NCBI RefSeq assembly: GCF_014873145.1
Contig: NZ_JADBEK010000001.1
Span: forward strand, 1,488,001 to 1,552,000
Length of the DNA: 64,000 nucleotides
Direction of reading: 5' to 3'
Source: Nonomuraea angiospora
GTDB lineage: Bacteria; Actinomycetota; Actinomycetes; Streptosporangiales; Streptosporangiaceae
Positions 53,597 to 61,525 of the stretch are shown piece after piece. Under the pieces are notes generated by a model. That model worked only from the letters and a program-made list of their open reading frames with translations, did not search any database and was not told where the DNA came from. The first letter of the stretch is position 1. Each line of letters opens with the position of its first letter. Made by a program: the position numbers and the translations under genes.

Positions 53597-55450
53597 TTAC
53601 GCGAGGGGGATCCAGACCCGCATCGGGCCGCCGTCCCGGTTGTCCCACTGGAAGTAGGGGACGGCGGTCGCGGTCACGCTGGTGCTGGTCGCCAGGGGTT
53701 TCGTGGTGTACGGCAATCCGCCGCGCGGCTGGTCCACGGCGACGGCGTCGGTTTCGATCAGTACGGTGCGCCCGACGCCCGGGAGGTCGTCCACGGGCTT
53801 GAGGCGCAGGGGTGCCTGCGGGCTCAGGGCGAGGTCGTCCACCTCGACGCCCTCGGGCTGGTCGGCCTGCTCGAAGCAGTAGACGAGCGGTCCGCGCTCC
53901 AGGGCCACGCTGCCCCGCACCGCGTCGATCCTGCGGTGGGGGTGGACGAGCCTGGGCGTCATGTCGAGCCGGAGCTCGACCGTGTCGCCCCGGCGCCACT
54001 GGCGACGGATACGGAAATATCCGTCTTCGGCGGCTTGGGCGGGGCTGTCATCGATGGTGGTGTTCTCGCTCCAGGCGGGGATGCGCAGCGCGAGCTCCCA
54101 TTCGCCCTCGTCCTCGATCGTGATGCGGACGAGCCCGTCCCACGGGTAGTCGGTCTCGATCCGGACCCGGCCGTTCACGGTGCCGGGGACGTACTGGTGC
54201 AGCTGGAGGCCGGCGTCGGTGGTCGTGGCCAGGTAGGAGCCGAGCGAGGCCACCAGGCGCATGATGTTCGGCGGGCAGCAGGCGCACGCGAACCACTCCC
54301 TGCGCCGCCCGAGATAGGCGTCCTCGACGAGGTCGGCGCGGCGCTGCAGCGGGTTGACGTAGAAGAAGCGCACGCCGTCGGCCGAGGTGGAGGCGGCGAA
54401 GGCGTTGTAGAGCGTGCGCTCGATCAGGTCGGCGTGGCGGCCGTGGCCGGTGGCCAGGAGCAGCCGCCAGTTCCAGTGGATGCTCGCGATGGCGGCGCAG
54501 CTCTCGCTGTAGGCGCGGTCGGACGGCAGCTCGTACCGCTCGCCGAACGCCTCGCCGTCGTGGCGCGAGCCGTGGCCGCCCGTGATGTACGTCTTGGTGG
54601 CGACCATGTCCTCCCAGCGGCGCAGTGAGCACTCCAGCAGCGACTCGTCGCCGGTCTCCAGGTAGACGTCGACGACGCCGGCCTCCAGGTAGAGCTGGCG
54701 CACGGCGTGCCCGACCGCCGTGTCGGCCTCGCGGACCGGCAGGTGGTCCTGGGCGTACAGCATGCCCATGCCGCTGTCCTTGATGAGGCCCTTGCCGCGG
54801 TTGTCGATCAGCTTGGACGCCAGCTCCAGATACGCGCGCTCGCCCGTCAGCCGGTACAGCTCGACCAGCGCGGTCTCGACCTCGGCGTGGCCGTCGATGC
54901 CGTCGTTGCCGCCGGTCAGGAACTCCTCCACCAGGTGGTCGGCGAAGCGCCTGGCGACCTCGACCACCCCGTCGCCGATCCCGGCGCGCGCGGCCGCCAC
55001 CGCCGCCTGGAACAGGTGGCCGGCGCAGTACATCTCGTGGCTGTACTCGAGCTCGGCGTAGATCTTGTCCGGCTTGACGACCTGGTAGTGCGAGTTGACG
55101 TAGCCGTTGTCCCGCTGGGCCTTCTTCAGCACGGCCGCCGCCTGGTCGGCGAACTCGGCGTACCCTGGCTCAGGGGCGCGGACGTGCTCCCACGCGATCG
55201 CCTCCAGCTGCTTGTAGAGGTCGGAGTCCTGGAAGCGGTAACCCTGGAAGGGCCCTTCGCCCTCGCCGCCGGCGCGGCGGAGGTTGGGCAGCACGCCCGA
55301 CCGCTCCATCTGCTCCAGGCCCAGCGGGATGCTGGCCTCGTGATTGATCCGCTGCCATCGCGCGAACGGGCCGCCGGTGATGACGACGTCATTGATGCCG
55401 ATCGGCCGCCACAGTGCCCGGCTGGACGGAACGACAGGACTCTGATGCAT
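53597..55450 (-). CDS. Beta-L-arabinofuranosidase, GH127
   Basis: A 617-residue enzyme without a signal peptide. GH127 enzymes remove terminal beta-L-arabinofuranose, for example from hydroxyproline-linked arabinosides of plant wall glycoproteins. The zinc-thiolate active site is visible: AYSESCAAIASIHWNWR (Glu316, Cys318) and REWFACACCPPNIMRL (Cys391-Cys392). The N-terminus (ITGGPFARWQRINHEASIPL) and central helical barrel are typical. GAGGAG precedes the ATG. It is the first gene of an operon with the ABC importer, behind a LacI operator. Confidence 0.92.
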   Translation of the reverse strand: MHQSPVVPSSRALWRPIGINDVVITGGPFARWQRINHEASIPLGLEQMERSGVLPNLRRAGGEGEGPFQGYRFQDSDLYKQLEAIAWEHVRAPEPGYAEFADQAAAVLKKAQRDNGYVNSHYQVVKPDKIYAELEYSHEMYCAGHLFQAAVAAARAGIGDGVVEVARRFADHLVEEFLTGGNDGIDGHAEVETALVELYRLTGERAYLELASKLIDNRGKGLIKDSGMGMLYAQDHLPVREADTAVGHAVRQLYLEAGVVDVYLETGDESLLECSLRRWEDMVATKTYITGGHGSRHDGEAFGERYELPSDRAYSESCAAIASIHWNWRLLLATGHGRHADLIERTLYNAFAASTSADGVRFFYVNPLQRRADLVEDAYLGRRREWFACACCPPNIMRLVASLGSYLATTTDAGLQLHQYVPGTVNGRVRIETDYPWDGLVRITIEDEGEWELALRIPAWSENTTIDDSPAQAAEDGYFRIRRQWRRGDTVELRLDMTPRLVHPHRRIDAVRGSVALERGPLVYCFEQADQPEGVEVDDLALSPQAPLRLKPVDDLPGVGRTVLIETDAVAVDQPRGGLPYTTKPLATSTSVTATAVPYFQWDNRDGGPMRVWIPLA

Positions 55451-55483
55451 CGAGCTCCTCTAACCTCAACCTCGGGGCCTCGC

Positions 55484-55512
55484 TGAGAAAACCTTGGGAA
55501 TAGGTTTTCTCA
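55484..55512. promoter_or_regulatory. LacI operator in the GH127/LacI divergent region
   Basis: TGAGAAAACC and GGTTTTCTCA are perfect 10-base arms around 9 bases. Within it, TTGGGAATAGGTTTTC on the plus strand is, read on the other strand, the same site as at 56686-56702 before the zinc-peptidase gene. It lies 34 bases from the GH127 start and 16 from the LacI start, so it can silence both. Confidence 0.7.
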
Positions 55513-55527
55513 AACGGAGGGTAAGGT

Positions 55528-56610
55528 GTGATACATCACAGGTCAAGAGCGGATGCTTGTGCGCGAAAGGGGACTCGGTTGACCAGTCCTTCCGATGGGA
55601 CGGCGAAGACCATCACGATCAGGGACGTCGCGGCCGCGGCCGACGTGTCGATCGGCACCGCGTCCAAGGCGCTCAACGGCCGCGGGCGGATGCGCGACGA
55701 GACCCGCGACCGGGTGCTGGCCGCCGCCGAACGGCTCGGCTTCCGGCCCAACCCGCTGGCCCAGGGGCTGCTGGCGGGCCGTACGTACACGGTGGGCCTG
55801 GTCACGGGCGACAGCTTCGGCCGCTTCAGCATCCCGGTGATGCTGGGCGCCGAGGACGCGCTCGGCGCGGGGCAAATCTCGGTGTTCATGTGCGACACGC
55901 GCGACGACCCGATCAGGGAGCGGCACTACGTCGAGCGCCTGCTGGCCAGGCGTGTCGAGGGCATCATCGTCACGGGGCGGCGCACCGAGCCACGGGCCGG
56001 CATCGGCCGTGACCTGCCCGTTCCCGTCGTGTACGCGATGACGCAGTCGACCGACGACTCCGACGTGTCGATCATCCCGGACGACGAGGGCGGCGGGGCG
56101 CTGGCCGCCCGCCACCTCATGGCGACGGGCCGCACCCGCATCGGCCACGTCACCGGGCCGCAGCGCTTCCAGGCCGCGCGCCGGCGCGCCCAGGGCCTGA
56201 CCACGGCCCTCGCCTCGGCCGGGCTGTCGCCCGCGGGCGAGATCCTGTACGGGCAGTGGAGCGAGGAGTGGGGGCGGCAGGGCGCCGACGTGCTGCTGCA
56301 CGCCGCGCCCGACGTGGACGCGATCTTCTGCGGGAGCGACCAGATCGCCCGCGGGGTGGCCGAGACGCTGCGCGAGCGGGGGCGGCGGGTGCCCGAGGAC
56401 GTGGCGCTGGTGGGGTTCGACAACTGGGAGCCGATGGCGCTGGGGTGCCGGCCGCCGTTGACCACCGTGGACATGAACCTCGGGGAGATCGGCCGGATGG
56501 CGGCCCGGCACCTGCTGGACGTCATCGCGGGCAAGCCCGTCACCGGCGGCGTCACGATCGTCCCGGCCAGCCTGGTCCTGCGCGAGTCCACCCGCCGCGC
56601 CGCCCCGTAG
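55528..56610 (+). CDS. LacI-family regulator of the GH127/ABC/peptidase regulon
   Basis: A 360-residue protein. The HTH (TIRDVAAAADVSIGTASKAL) and hinge (GFRPNPLAQGLLAGRTYTVG) are followed by a sugar-binding domain with VEGIIVTGRR, VDAIFCGSDQIARGVAETL and VALVGFDNWEPMALGCRPPL. The GTG at 55528 has GGAGGG six bases upstream; a TTG at 55579 (AAGGGGA upstream) would give the more usual N-terminal length. It is divergent from the GH127 operon. The palindrome upstream of it recurs upstream of the next gene, defining its likely regulon. Confidence 0.88.
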   Translation: MIHHRSRADACARKGTRLTSPSDGTAKTITIRDVAAAADVSIGTASKALNGRGRMRDETRDRVLAAAERLGFRPNPLAQGLLAGRTYTVGLVTGDSFGRFSIPVMLGAEDALGAGQISVFMCDTRDDPIRERHYVERLLARRVEGIIVTGRRTEPRAGIGRDLPVPVVYAMTQSTDDSDVSIIPDDEGGGALAARHLMATGRTRIGHVTGPQRFQAARRRAQGLTTALASAGLSPAGEILYGQWSEEWGRQGADVLLHAAPDVDAIFCGSDQIARGVAETLRERGRRVPEDVALVGFDNWEPMALGCRPPLTTVDMNLGEIGRMAARHLLDVIAGKPVTGGVTIVPASLVLRESTRRAAP

Positions 56611-56650
56611 CCGGGGGGCGATGCAAGGCGCTGCAAGGGCGGCGGATGGG

Positions 56651-56679
56651 GTTGACCGGTGCTGTGTAACACCTTACTG
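56651..56679 (+). promoter_or_regulatory. Promoter of the first zinc-peptidase gene
   Basis: TTGACC (56651-56656) and TACTGT (56674-56679) lie 17 bases apart. The predicted transcription start (near 56686) falls at the first base of the LacI-type operator, a textbook repression layout. Confidence 0.65.
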
Positions 56680-56685
56680 TGCGCC

Positions 56686-56702
56686 AGGGAAAACCTATTC
56701 CC
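56686..56702 (+). promoter_or_regulatory. LacI operator, second copy (zinc-peptidase gene)
   Basis: GGGAAAACCTATTCCCA. Sixteen of these 17 bases match the complementary strand of 55494-55510 in the GH127/LacI intergenic region. It sits immediately downstream of the promoter and 17 bases before the start codon. Confidence 0.7.
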
Positions 56703-56719
56703 ATCCTTAAGGAGTCCGG

Positions 56720-58681
56720 ATGGACCGAGGACGCCGCAGCGCCCCGAAAGCCGCCAGGGGCGCCAGGCGAATCACCGTGGCGGCCGCCTTACTCGCCTCC
56801 TTACTCACCGGCGTGTCGCAGCCCGCGCACGCCGCCGCGCCGACCGCGACGGTCGTCGACATGTTCGGCAGGACCGTCAACGACTACGGCGTCAAGCTCG
56901 TCGACTGGCAGGGCTACCTGGCCAACCCCTACGTCGAGCTCACCGTCAAACCCCCGGCGGGCGTCCAGTACCCCGTCACGATCGACCTCAAGGCCGAGGG
57001 CACCTCCAGGCTCATGATGGACCTGCCCAGCCAGCTCACCGCCACCGGCGCCACCAAGACGCTGACGTTCGCGAGCGCGAGCGACCAGAAGGTGTTCCGC
57101 CTCGCGATCCACTCCAAGCGGGGCCCCGGCCAGGATGAAAGTTACACGCTCAAGCTGAACATCCGGGACGGCTCCGGCACGACGACCCAGCAGCAAATGC
57201 CGATCCGGGTGCAGCAGGACGAGAAGACCGCGCTGCAGCCCAGCCTGCCCATCAACTTCGACTACCGCTACGACAACATCACCGGCTACTTCAACGAGCC
57301 GAACTTCCGCAACGCCGCCGAGGAGGCGGTGAAGGACTGGTTCAGGTTCTTCGACATGCAGCCGTTCGACACCGTGGCGGCAGGGGCGGAGAACAACCAC
57401 CTGCCGGGCAACGACTGGCAGAACAACATCAACGTCACCAACAACGCCGCCTACAACGGCATGTACGTGTTCTTCCGCGGCATCCAGACCCCGTACTCGA
57501 CCGGCTACCCCGCCGCCAACGGCAAGTACAGCACCCGGAACGGCCAGCAGCTCGCGGGCCCGCTGCACCGCTCGACCGCGATGATCTTCGAGTACGACGA
57601 GGCCGGCAAGCAGCTGTTCACCTCCCTGGCCGACGAGGACTGGTACAAGACGGAGATCGCGGGCTCGGTGCTCGACGTGCACGGCCTGGTCATGCACGAG
57701 TACGGCCACGCCGTCGCCTACCACAGCGACTGGGCCGGCATGCGGTCCTACGTCTCTTCGGGCGGCAACGACCCCGACGTCGTCGCCTACCAGGGCTACC
57801 CCGTCCCCCTGGACAGCAGCTACCACATCCCCGGCGACCAGAAGTACTGGGACCGGCTCAGCGGCCAGAACGGCGGCTGGACCCACATGTTCCCCACCCG
57901 CCGGTGGATGCTGACCAAGCTGGCGCTGCTGGTCGCCGAGAACGCCGGGTGGAAGCTCAACCGCAACCTCACCCCGTTCCTGCCGCCGTCCATCGTCACC
58001 ACCTCCCTGCCGTCGGCCACGCCGGGCACGGCCTACAGCCAGACCCTCCAGGCCAAGGGCGGCGTGCCGTTCTACGACTGGCAGGTCACCGGCGGCTCCC
58101 TGCCCGCGGGGCTCACCCTCGACCGGTTCACCGGCGCCATCAGCGGCACCCCCACCACGGCCGGGACGTCCAGCTTCACCGTGCAGCTGCGTGACTACGA
58201 CAAGCTCAGCACCCCGCAGACCAGGACCTTCCAGCTGACGGTCGGCACCGGCGGCGGCACCTCCACCAACGTGGCCGGCAGCGCGACCCCGTCGGCCTCC
58301 TACACCTCCCCGTGGGAGAGCGTGGCGGCCATCAACGACGGCATCGACCCGCCCAGCTCGAACGACACGGTCAACAAGCGCTGGGGCACCTGGCCGAACA
58401 CCGGCAGCCAGTGGGCCGAGCTCACCTGGCCGTCCGCCCAGACCCTCAAGTCCGCCGACGTCTACTTCTTCGACGACGCCGACGGCGTGCGCCTGCCCGC
58501 CTCCTGGAAGCTCCAGTACTGGACCGGCAGCGCCTACGCCGACGTCCCCGGCACGTACCCGATCGCCATCAACTCCTACAACAAGGTCACGTTCAACCCG
58601 ATCAGCACCACCCGCCTGCGCGTGGCCCTGCAGAGCGGCCAAGCCTCGGTGGGACTGCTCGAAGTGAAGGCCAACACCTAG
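56720..58681 (+). CDS. Secreted HExxH zinc-peptidase-like protein with Ig and C-terminal binding module
   Basis: A 653-residue exported protein. A long signal peptide (to about residue 39, AHA-AAP) is followed by an N-terminal domain, then a zincin-like region with VMHEYGHAVAYHSDW (HEYGH at 326-330). A putative-Ig (He_PIG) domain follows (about 425-505, LQAKGGVPFYDWQVTGGSLP), then a discoidin/CBM-like module (about 515-653, ATPSASYTSPWESVAAIND). I know no characterised relative; peptidase activity is inferred from the zinc motif. AAGGAG precedes the ATG. Operator and promoter place it under the adjacent LacI regulator. Confidence 0.72.
   Translation: MDRGRRSAPKAARGARRITVAAALLASLLTGVSQPAHAAAPTATVVDMFGRTVNDYGVKLVDWQGYLANPYVELTVKPPAGVQYPVTIDLKAEGTSRLMMDLPSQLTATGATKTLTFASASDQKVFRLAIHSKRGPGQDESYTLKLNIRDGSGTTTQQQMPIRVQQDEKTALQPSLPINFDYRYDNITGYFNEPNFRNAAEEAVKDWFRFFDMQPFDTVAAGAENNHLPGNDWQNNINVTNNAAYNGMYVFFRGIQTPYSTGYPAANGKYSTRNGQQLAGPLHRSTAMIFEYDEAGKQLFTSLADEDWYKTEIAGSVLDVHGLVMHEYGHAVAYHSDWAGMRSYVSSGGNDPDVVAYQGYPVPLDSSYHIPGDQKYWDRLSGQNGGWTHMFPTRRWMLTKLALLVAENAGWKLNRNLTPFLPPSIVTTSLPSATPGTAYSQTLQAKGGVPFYDWQVTGGSLPAGLTLDRFTGAISGTPTTAGTSSFTVQLRDYDKLSTPQTRTFQLTVGTGGGTSTNVAGSATPSASYTSPWESVAAINDGIDPPSSNDTVNKRWGTWPNTGSQWAELTWPSAQTLKSADVYFFDDADGVRLPASWKLQYWTGSAYADVPGTYPIAINSYNKVTFNPISTTRLRVALQSGQASVGLLEVKANT
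58283..58678 (+). repeat. Binding-module coding repeat, direct partner
   Basis: This segment encodes the C-terminal discoidin/CBM-like module and is matched, in inverse orientation, by about 61010-61405 in the gene on the other strand. By eye roughly five in six residues are identical and long DNA runs match. The pair forms an inverted repeat of about 400 bases with 2.3 kb between the arms. Confidence 0.7.
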
Positions 58682-58690
58682 AAGGGTTCA

Positions 58691-60190
58691 ATGCGGAAGA
58701 TCGCCATCTTCAGCGCGCTGGCCGCCCTGGCCGGCGCGCTGTCGGTCCCCTCGCCCAGCCTCGCCGCACGCCAGCCCGCTCCCGCGCTGGACGTGTTCGA
58801 CATCTTCTACCGCAAGGTCAACGACTACGGCGTCCAGCTCGTGGACTGGCAGGGCTACCTCGCCAACCCCTACGTCGAGCTGACCGTGCGCGCGCCCAAG
58901 GTCCCCGGCATCCAGTACCCGCTGAAGGTGGACCTGCAGGCCAAGGGCACGTCCCGGCTGATGTTCAACATGCCGAGCGAGCTGACGGCCGCCGGGGCGA
59001 CCAAGTCGTTCACGCTCACCGGCCCCGCCGACCGCGAGGTCGTGCGGCTGGCCATCCACTCCAAGCAGAGCGGCGGCCAGGACGAGCTGCACCGGTGGAT
59101 CATGAAGACCACGGACGCGAGCGGCGCCACCGGCACCCAGACCATGCCGATCCGGGTGCAGCAGGACGAGAAGACCCCGCTCAAGCCGACGATCCCCATC
59201 GACTTCGACTACCGCTACGACGACATCACCGGCTACTTCAAGGACCCCGGCGTCCGCAAGGCCGCCGAGGCCGCGGTGCGCAACTGGTTCGCGTTCTTCG
59301 ACCTGCAGCCGTTCGACACCGTCCCGGCGGGCGACGAGGTCAACCGGCTGCCGGGCGACGACTGGCAGAACGAGGTCGAGGTCTCCAACGCCAAGCCGTA
59401 CAACGGCATGTACGTCTTCTTCCGCGGCATCCAGACCCCGTACTCGACCGGCTACCCCACCATCAACGGCAAGTTCCACACCCAGAACGGCAAGCCCACC
59501 CCCTACCACCGTTCGACCAGCATGATCCTCGAGTACGACGAGCAGCTGATGAAGCTGTTCACCTCGCTCAAGGACGAGGACTGGTGGAAGACCGACCTCG
59601 GCCAGGTGATCGACGTCCAGGGCCTGGTCATGCACGAGTACGGCCACGCGGTCGCCTTCCACAGCGACTGGCAGGGCATGGCCGACTACGTGGCCTCCAA
59701 GGGCAAGGACGACCAGGAGGTCATCGACTACCAGGGCTACCCCGTCCCGCTCGACACCAGCTACCACGTGCCCGGCGACGACCCGTACTGGGACCGGATC
59801 AGCGGGCAGAGCGGCGGCTGGCGGCACGTCTTCCCGACCCGCAGGTGGGAGCTGACCAAGCTGTCGCTGCTGATCGCGGAGAACGCCGGCTGGAAGCTCA
59901 ACCGCAAGCTCACGCCGTTCCTCAAGCCCTCGATCGAGACCTCCGCCGTCCCGGCGGCGACGGTCGGGGCCGCCTACGAGCAGCGGCTGCAGGCCAAGGG
60001 CGGCGTCCCGTTCTACGACTGGCAGGTCACCGGCGGCTCGCTGCCGGAGGGGCTCACCCTCGACCGGTTCACCGGAGCCATCACCGGCAAGCCCGCCAAG
60101 GCCGGGTCGTACGAGTTCACCGTCCAGCTCAGGGACTACGACAAGCTGAGCGCCCCCGTCACGCGTGACTACAAGCTCACCGTCGGCTAG
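58691..60190 (+). CDS. Secreted HExxH zinc-peptidase-like protein, tandem paralogue
   Basis: A 499-residue exported paralogue of the preceding protein. A signal peptide runs to about residue 26 (SLAAR-QPA). The same N-terminal domain (KVNDYGVQLVDWQGYLANPY) and zincin motif VMHEYGHAVAFHSDW (HEYGH at 315-319) follow, then the same He_PIG domain at the end (about 410-499). It lacks the C-terminal binding module. It starts 9 bases after the preceding stop, so both are on one transcript. The two probably arose by tandem duplication, with loss or gain of the module. Confidence 0.72.
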   Translation: MRKIAIFSALAALAGALSVPSPSLAARQPAPALDVFDIFYRKVNDYGVQLVDWQGYLANPYVELTVRAPKVPGIQYPLKVDLQAKGTSRLMFNMPSELTAAGATKSFTLTGPADREVVRLAIHSKQSGGQDELHRWIMKTTDASGATGTQTMPIRVQQDEKTPLKPTIPIDFDYRYDDITGYFKDPGVRKAAEAAVRNWFAFFDLQPFDTVPAGDEVNRLPGDDWQNEVEVSNAKPYNGMYVFFRGIQTPYSTGYPTINGKFHTQNGKPTPYHRSTSMILEYDEQLMKLFTSLKDEDWWKTDLGQVIDVQGLVMHEYGHAVAFHSDWQGMADYVASKGKDDQEVIDYQGYPVPLDTSYHVPGDDPYWDRISGQSGGWRHVFPTRRWELTKLSLLIAENAGWKLNRKLTPFLKPSIETSAVPAATVGAAYEQRLQAKGGVPFYDWQVTGGSLPEGLTLDRFTGAITGKPAKAGSYEFTVQLRDYDKLSAPVTRDYKLTVG

Positions 60191-60195
60191 CACGA

Positions 60196-60233
60196 AGGAG
60201 GGCGGCGGAGACCCCGCCGCCCTCTCCCTTTTT
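60196..60233. terminator. Bidirectional terminator
   Basis: GAGGGCGGCGG and CCGCCGCCCTC, perfect 11-base arms with a 5-base loop (60198-60224), are followed by CCCTTTTT. It ends the zinc-peptidase transcript and overlaps the end of the convergent gene's transcript. Confidence 0.85.
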
Positions 60234-60234
60234 C

Positions 60235-61485
60235 TCAGAGGCCGTAGCGGCTCTTCAGGTGCCGCCACCAGTCCCGGAACATCCACTTGTCGAACTCCGT
60301 GATCTGCGCCGCGCTGCCCGCCTTCATCAGGAAGCAGCACTGGCCCGTCGGAGTCCAGTCGTAGAAGTCGTCCAGGCCGAACGAGTGGCCCATCTCATGC
60401 AGCAGGATGTGGATGTTGTCGGCGTTGAGGTTCGACATGTAATACTCGCTGCCGATCCGCTGCCCCCAGTCGCCCCCCGCTCCCCCGCCGAACCCGGCGG
60501 TCAGCCAGAGCGACATGTCGTAGTGGTGCGAGGCGCCGCCCGGGCAGTTGGGGTACTGTCCGCTCTGGTTGAAGAACCGGCCGCAGGGCTCGGAGCACTG
60601 GGGCGCGTTCTCGCGGATGTTGTTGACGTAGATGTCCACGGAGTTGTCGCTCCACTGCAGCTGCGCCCGGTCGCGTACGGCCCAGCCCACGACCTTGACC
60701 GGCACGTTCGCGTAGGGCCAGCCGTTGTGGCCGGCCATGACGTCCATCCACTTCTTGAACTGGCGGGCCAGCGCCGCGTGGATCTGGTCACGCTGCGCCG
60801 CCGTCACCGTGGCTGTGGTGTCCCAGCGTACGCAGTAGTTGATCGAGCCGCCGTTGGCCATGATCTGGTCCCAGCCGTAGTTGCGGAAGCCGTACAGGTT
60901 GGGGTACGTGCTCTCGACGTGCTGCCAGACCTCGTTGAGCGGGGTGACCAGGTTGGCGGGCGGGTTCCAGTTCGAGGTGCCGCCGCCGGAGTCGGCGGTC
61001 CACGCCTTGACCTCCAGCAGGCCGACCGAGCCCGCGCCGCTCTGCAGCTGGACGCGCAGGCGCGTGGTGCTGACCTGCGTGAAGGTCACCTTGTTGTAGG
61101 CGTTGACGGCGATCGGGTACGAGGCGGAGATGTCGGCGTAGGCGCTGCCGGTCCAGTACTGGAGCTTCCAGGAGGCGGGGACGCGCACGCCGCCGCCGTC
61201 GTCGAAGAAGTACACGTCGGCGCCCTTGAGGTTCTGGGCCGAGGACCAGGTGAGCTCGGCCCACTGGGCGCCGGTGTTCGGCCAGGTGCCCCAGCGCTTG
61301 TTGACGGTGTCGTTCGAGCTGGGCGGGTCGATGCCGTCGTTGATGGCCGCCACGCTCTCCCACGAGGAGGTGTAGGAGGCGGACGGGGTCGCGGTCGTGG
61401 CCACGTTCGTGTCGGCCAGGGCGTTCTGGATGGGTAAGAAGAACGTGATGATCAGGAGGAGGGGCAGGACGGCCAACCGTTTCAT
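60235..61485 (-). CDS. Secreted metzincin-like peptidase with N-terminal binding module
   Basis: A 416-residue exported protein. A signal peptide (1 to about 24) is followed by a discoidin/CBM-like module (about 26-165) nearly the same as that ending the 56720 protein. The C-terminal domain contains ILLHEMGHSFGLDDFYDW, an HExxHxxGxxD zinc motif (His363, His367, Asp373), with FLMKAG (Met387) as a possible Met-turn. HExxHxxGxxD is the arrangement of snapalysin-type metzincins. Six or more Cys suggest disulfides. GAGAGG precedes the ATG. A GTTAGCGCTACC operator lies 19 bases upstream. Confidence 0.75.
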   Translation of the reverse strand: MKRLAVLPLLLIITFFLPIQNALADTNVATTATPSASYTSSWESVAAINDGIDPPSSNDTVNKRWGTWPNTGAQWAELTWSSAQNLKGADVYFFDDGGGVRVPASWKLQYWTGSAYADISASYPIAVNAYNKVTFTQVSTTRLRVQLQSGAGSVGLLEVKAWTADSGGGTSNWNPPANLVTPLNEVWQHVESTYPNLYGFRNYGWDQIMANGGSINYCVRWDTTATVTAAQRDQIHAALARQFKKWMDVMAGHNGWPYANVPVKVVGWAVRDRAQLQWSDNSVDIYVNNIRENAPQCSEPCGRFFNQSGQYPNCPGGASHHYDMSLWLTAGFGGGAGGDWGQRIGSEYYMSNLNADNIHILLHEMGHSFGLDDFYDWTPTGQCCFLMKAGSAAQITEFDKWMFRDWWRHLKSRYGL

Positions 61486-61503
61486 TCGAGCCTCTCTGGT
61501 GGT

Positions 61504-61515
61504 GGTAGCGCTAAC
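61504..61515 (-). promoter_or_regulatory. LacI-type operator GTTAGCGCTACC
   Basis: A TAGCGCTA palindromic core in the 40-base gap between the PL3 stop and the metzincin start. It differs from the AAGCGCTT core before PL3, so another repressor, or the same one with lower affinity, may act here. Confidence 0.5.
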
Positions 61516-61525
61516 ATTCGAGGGT

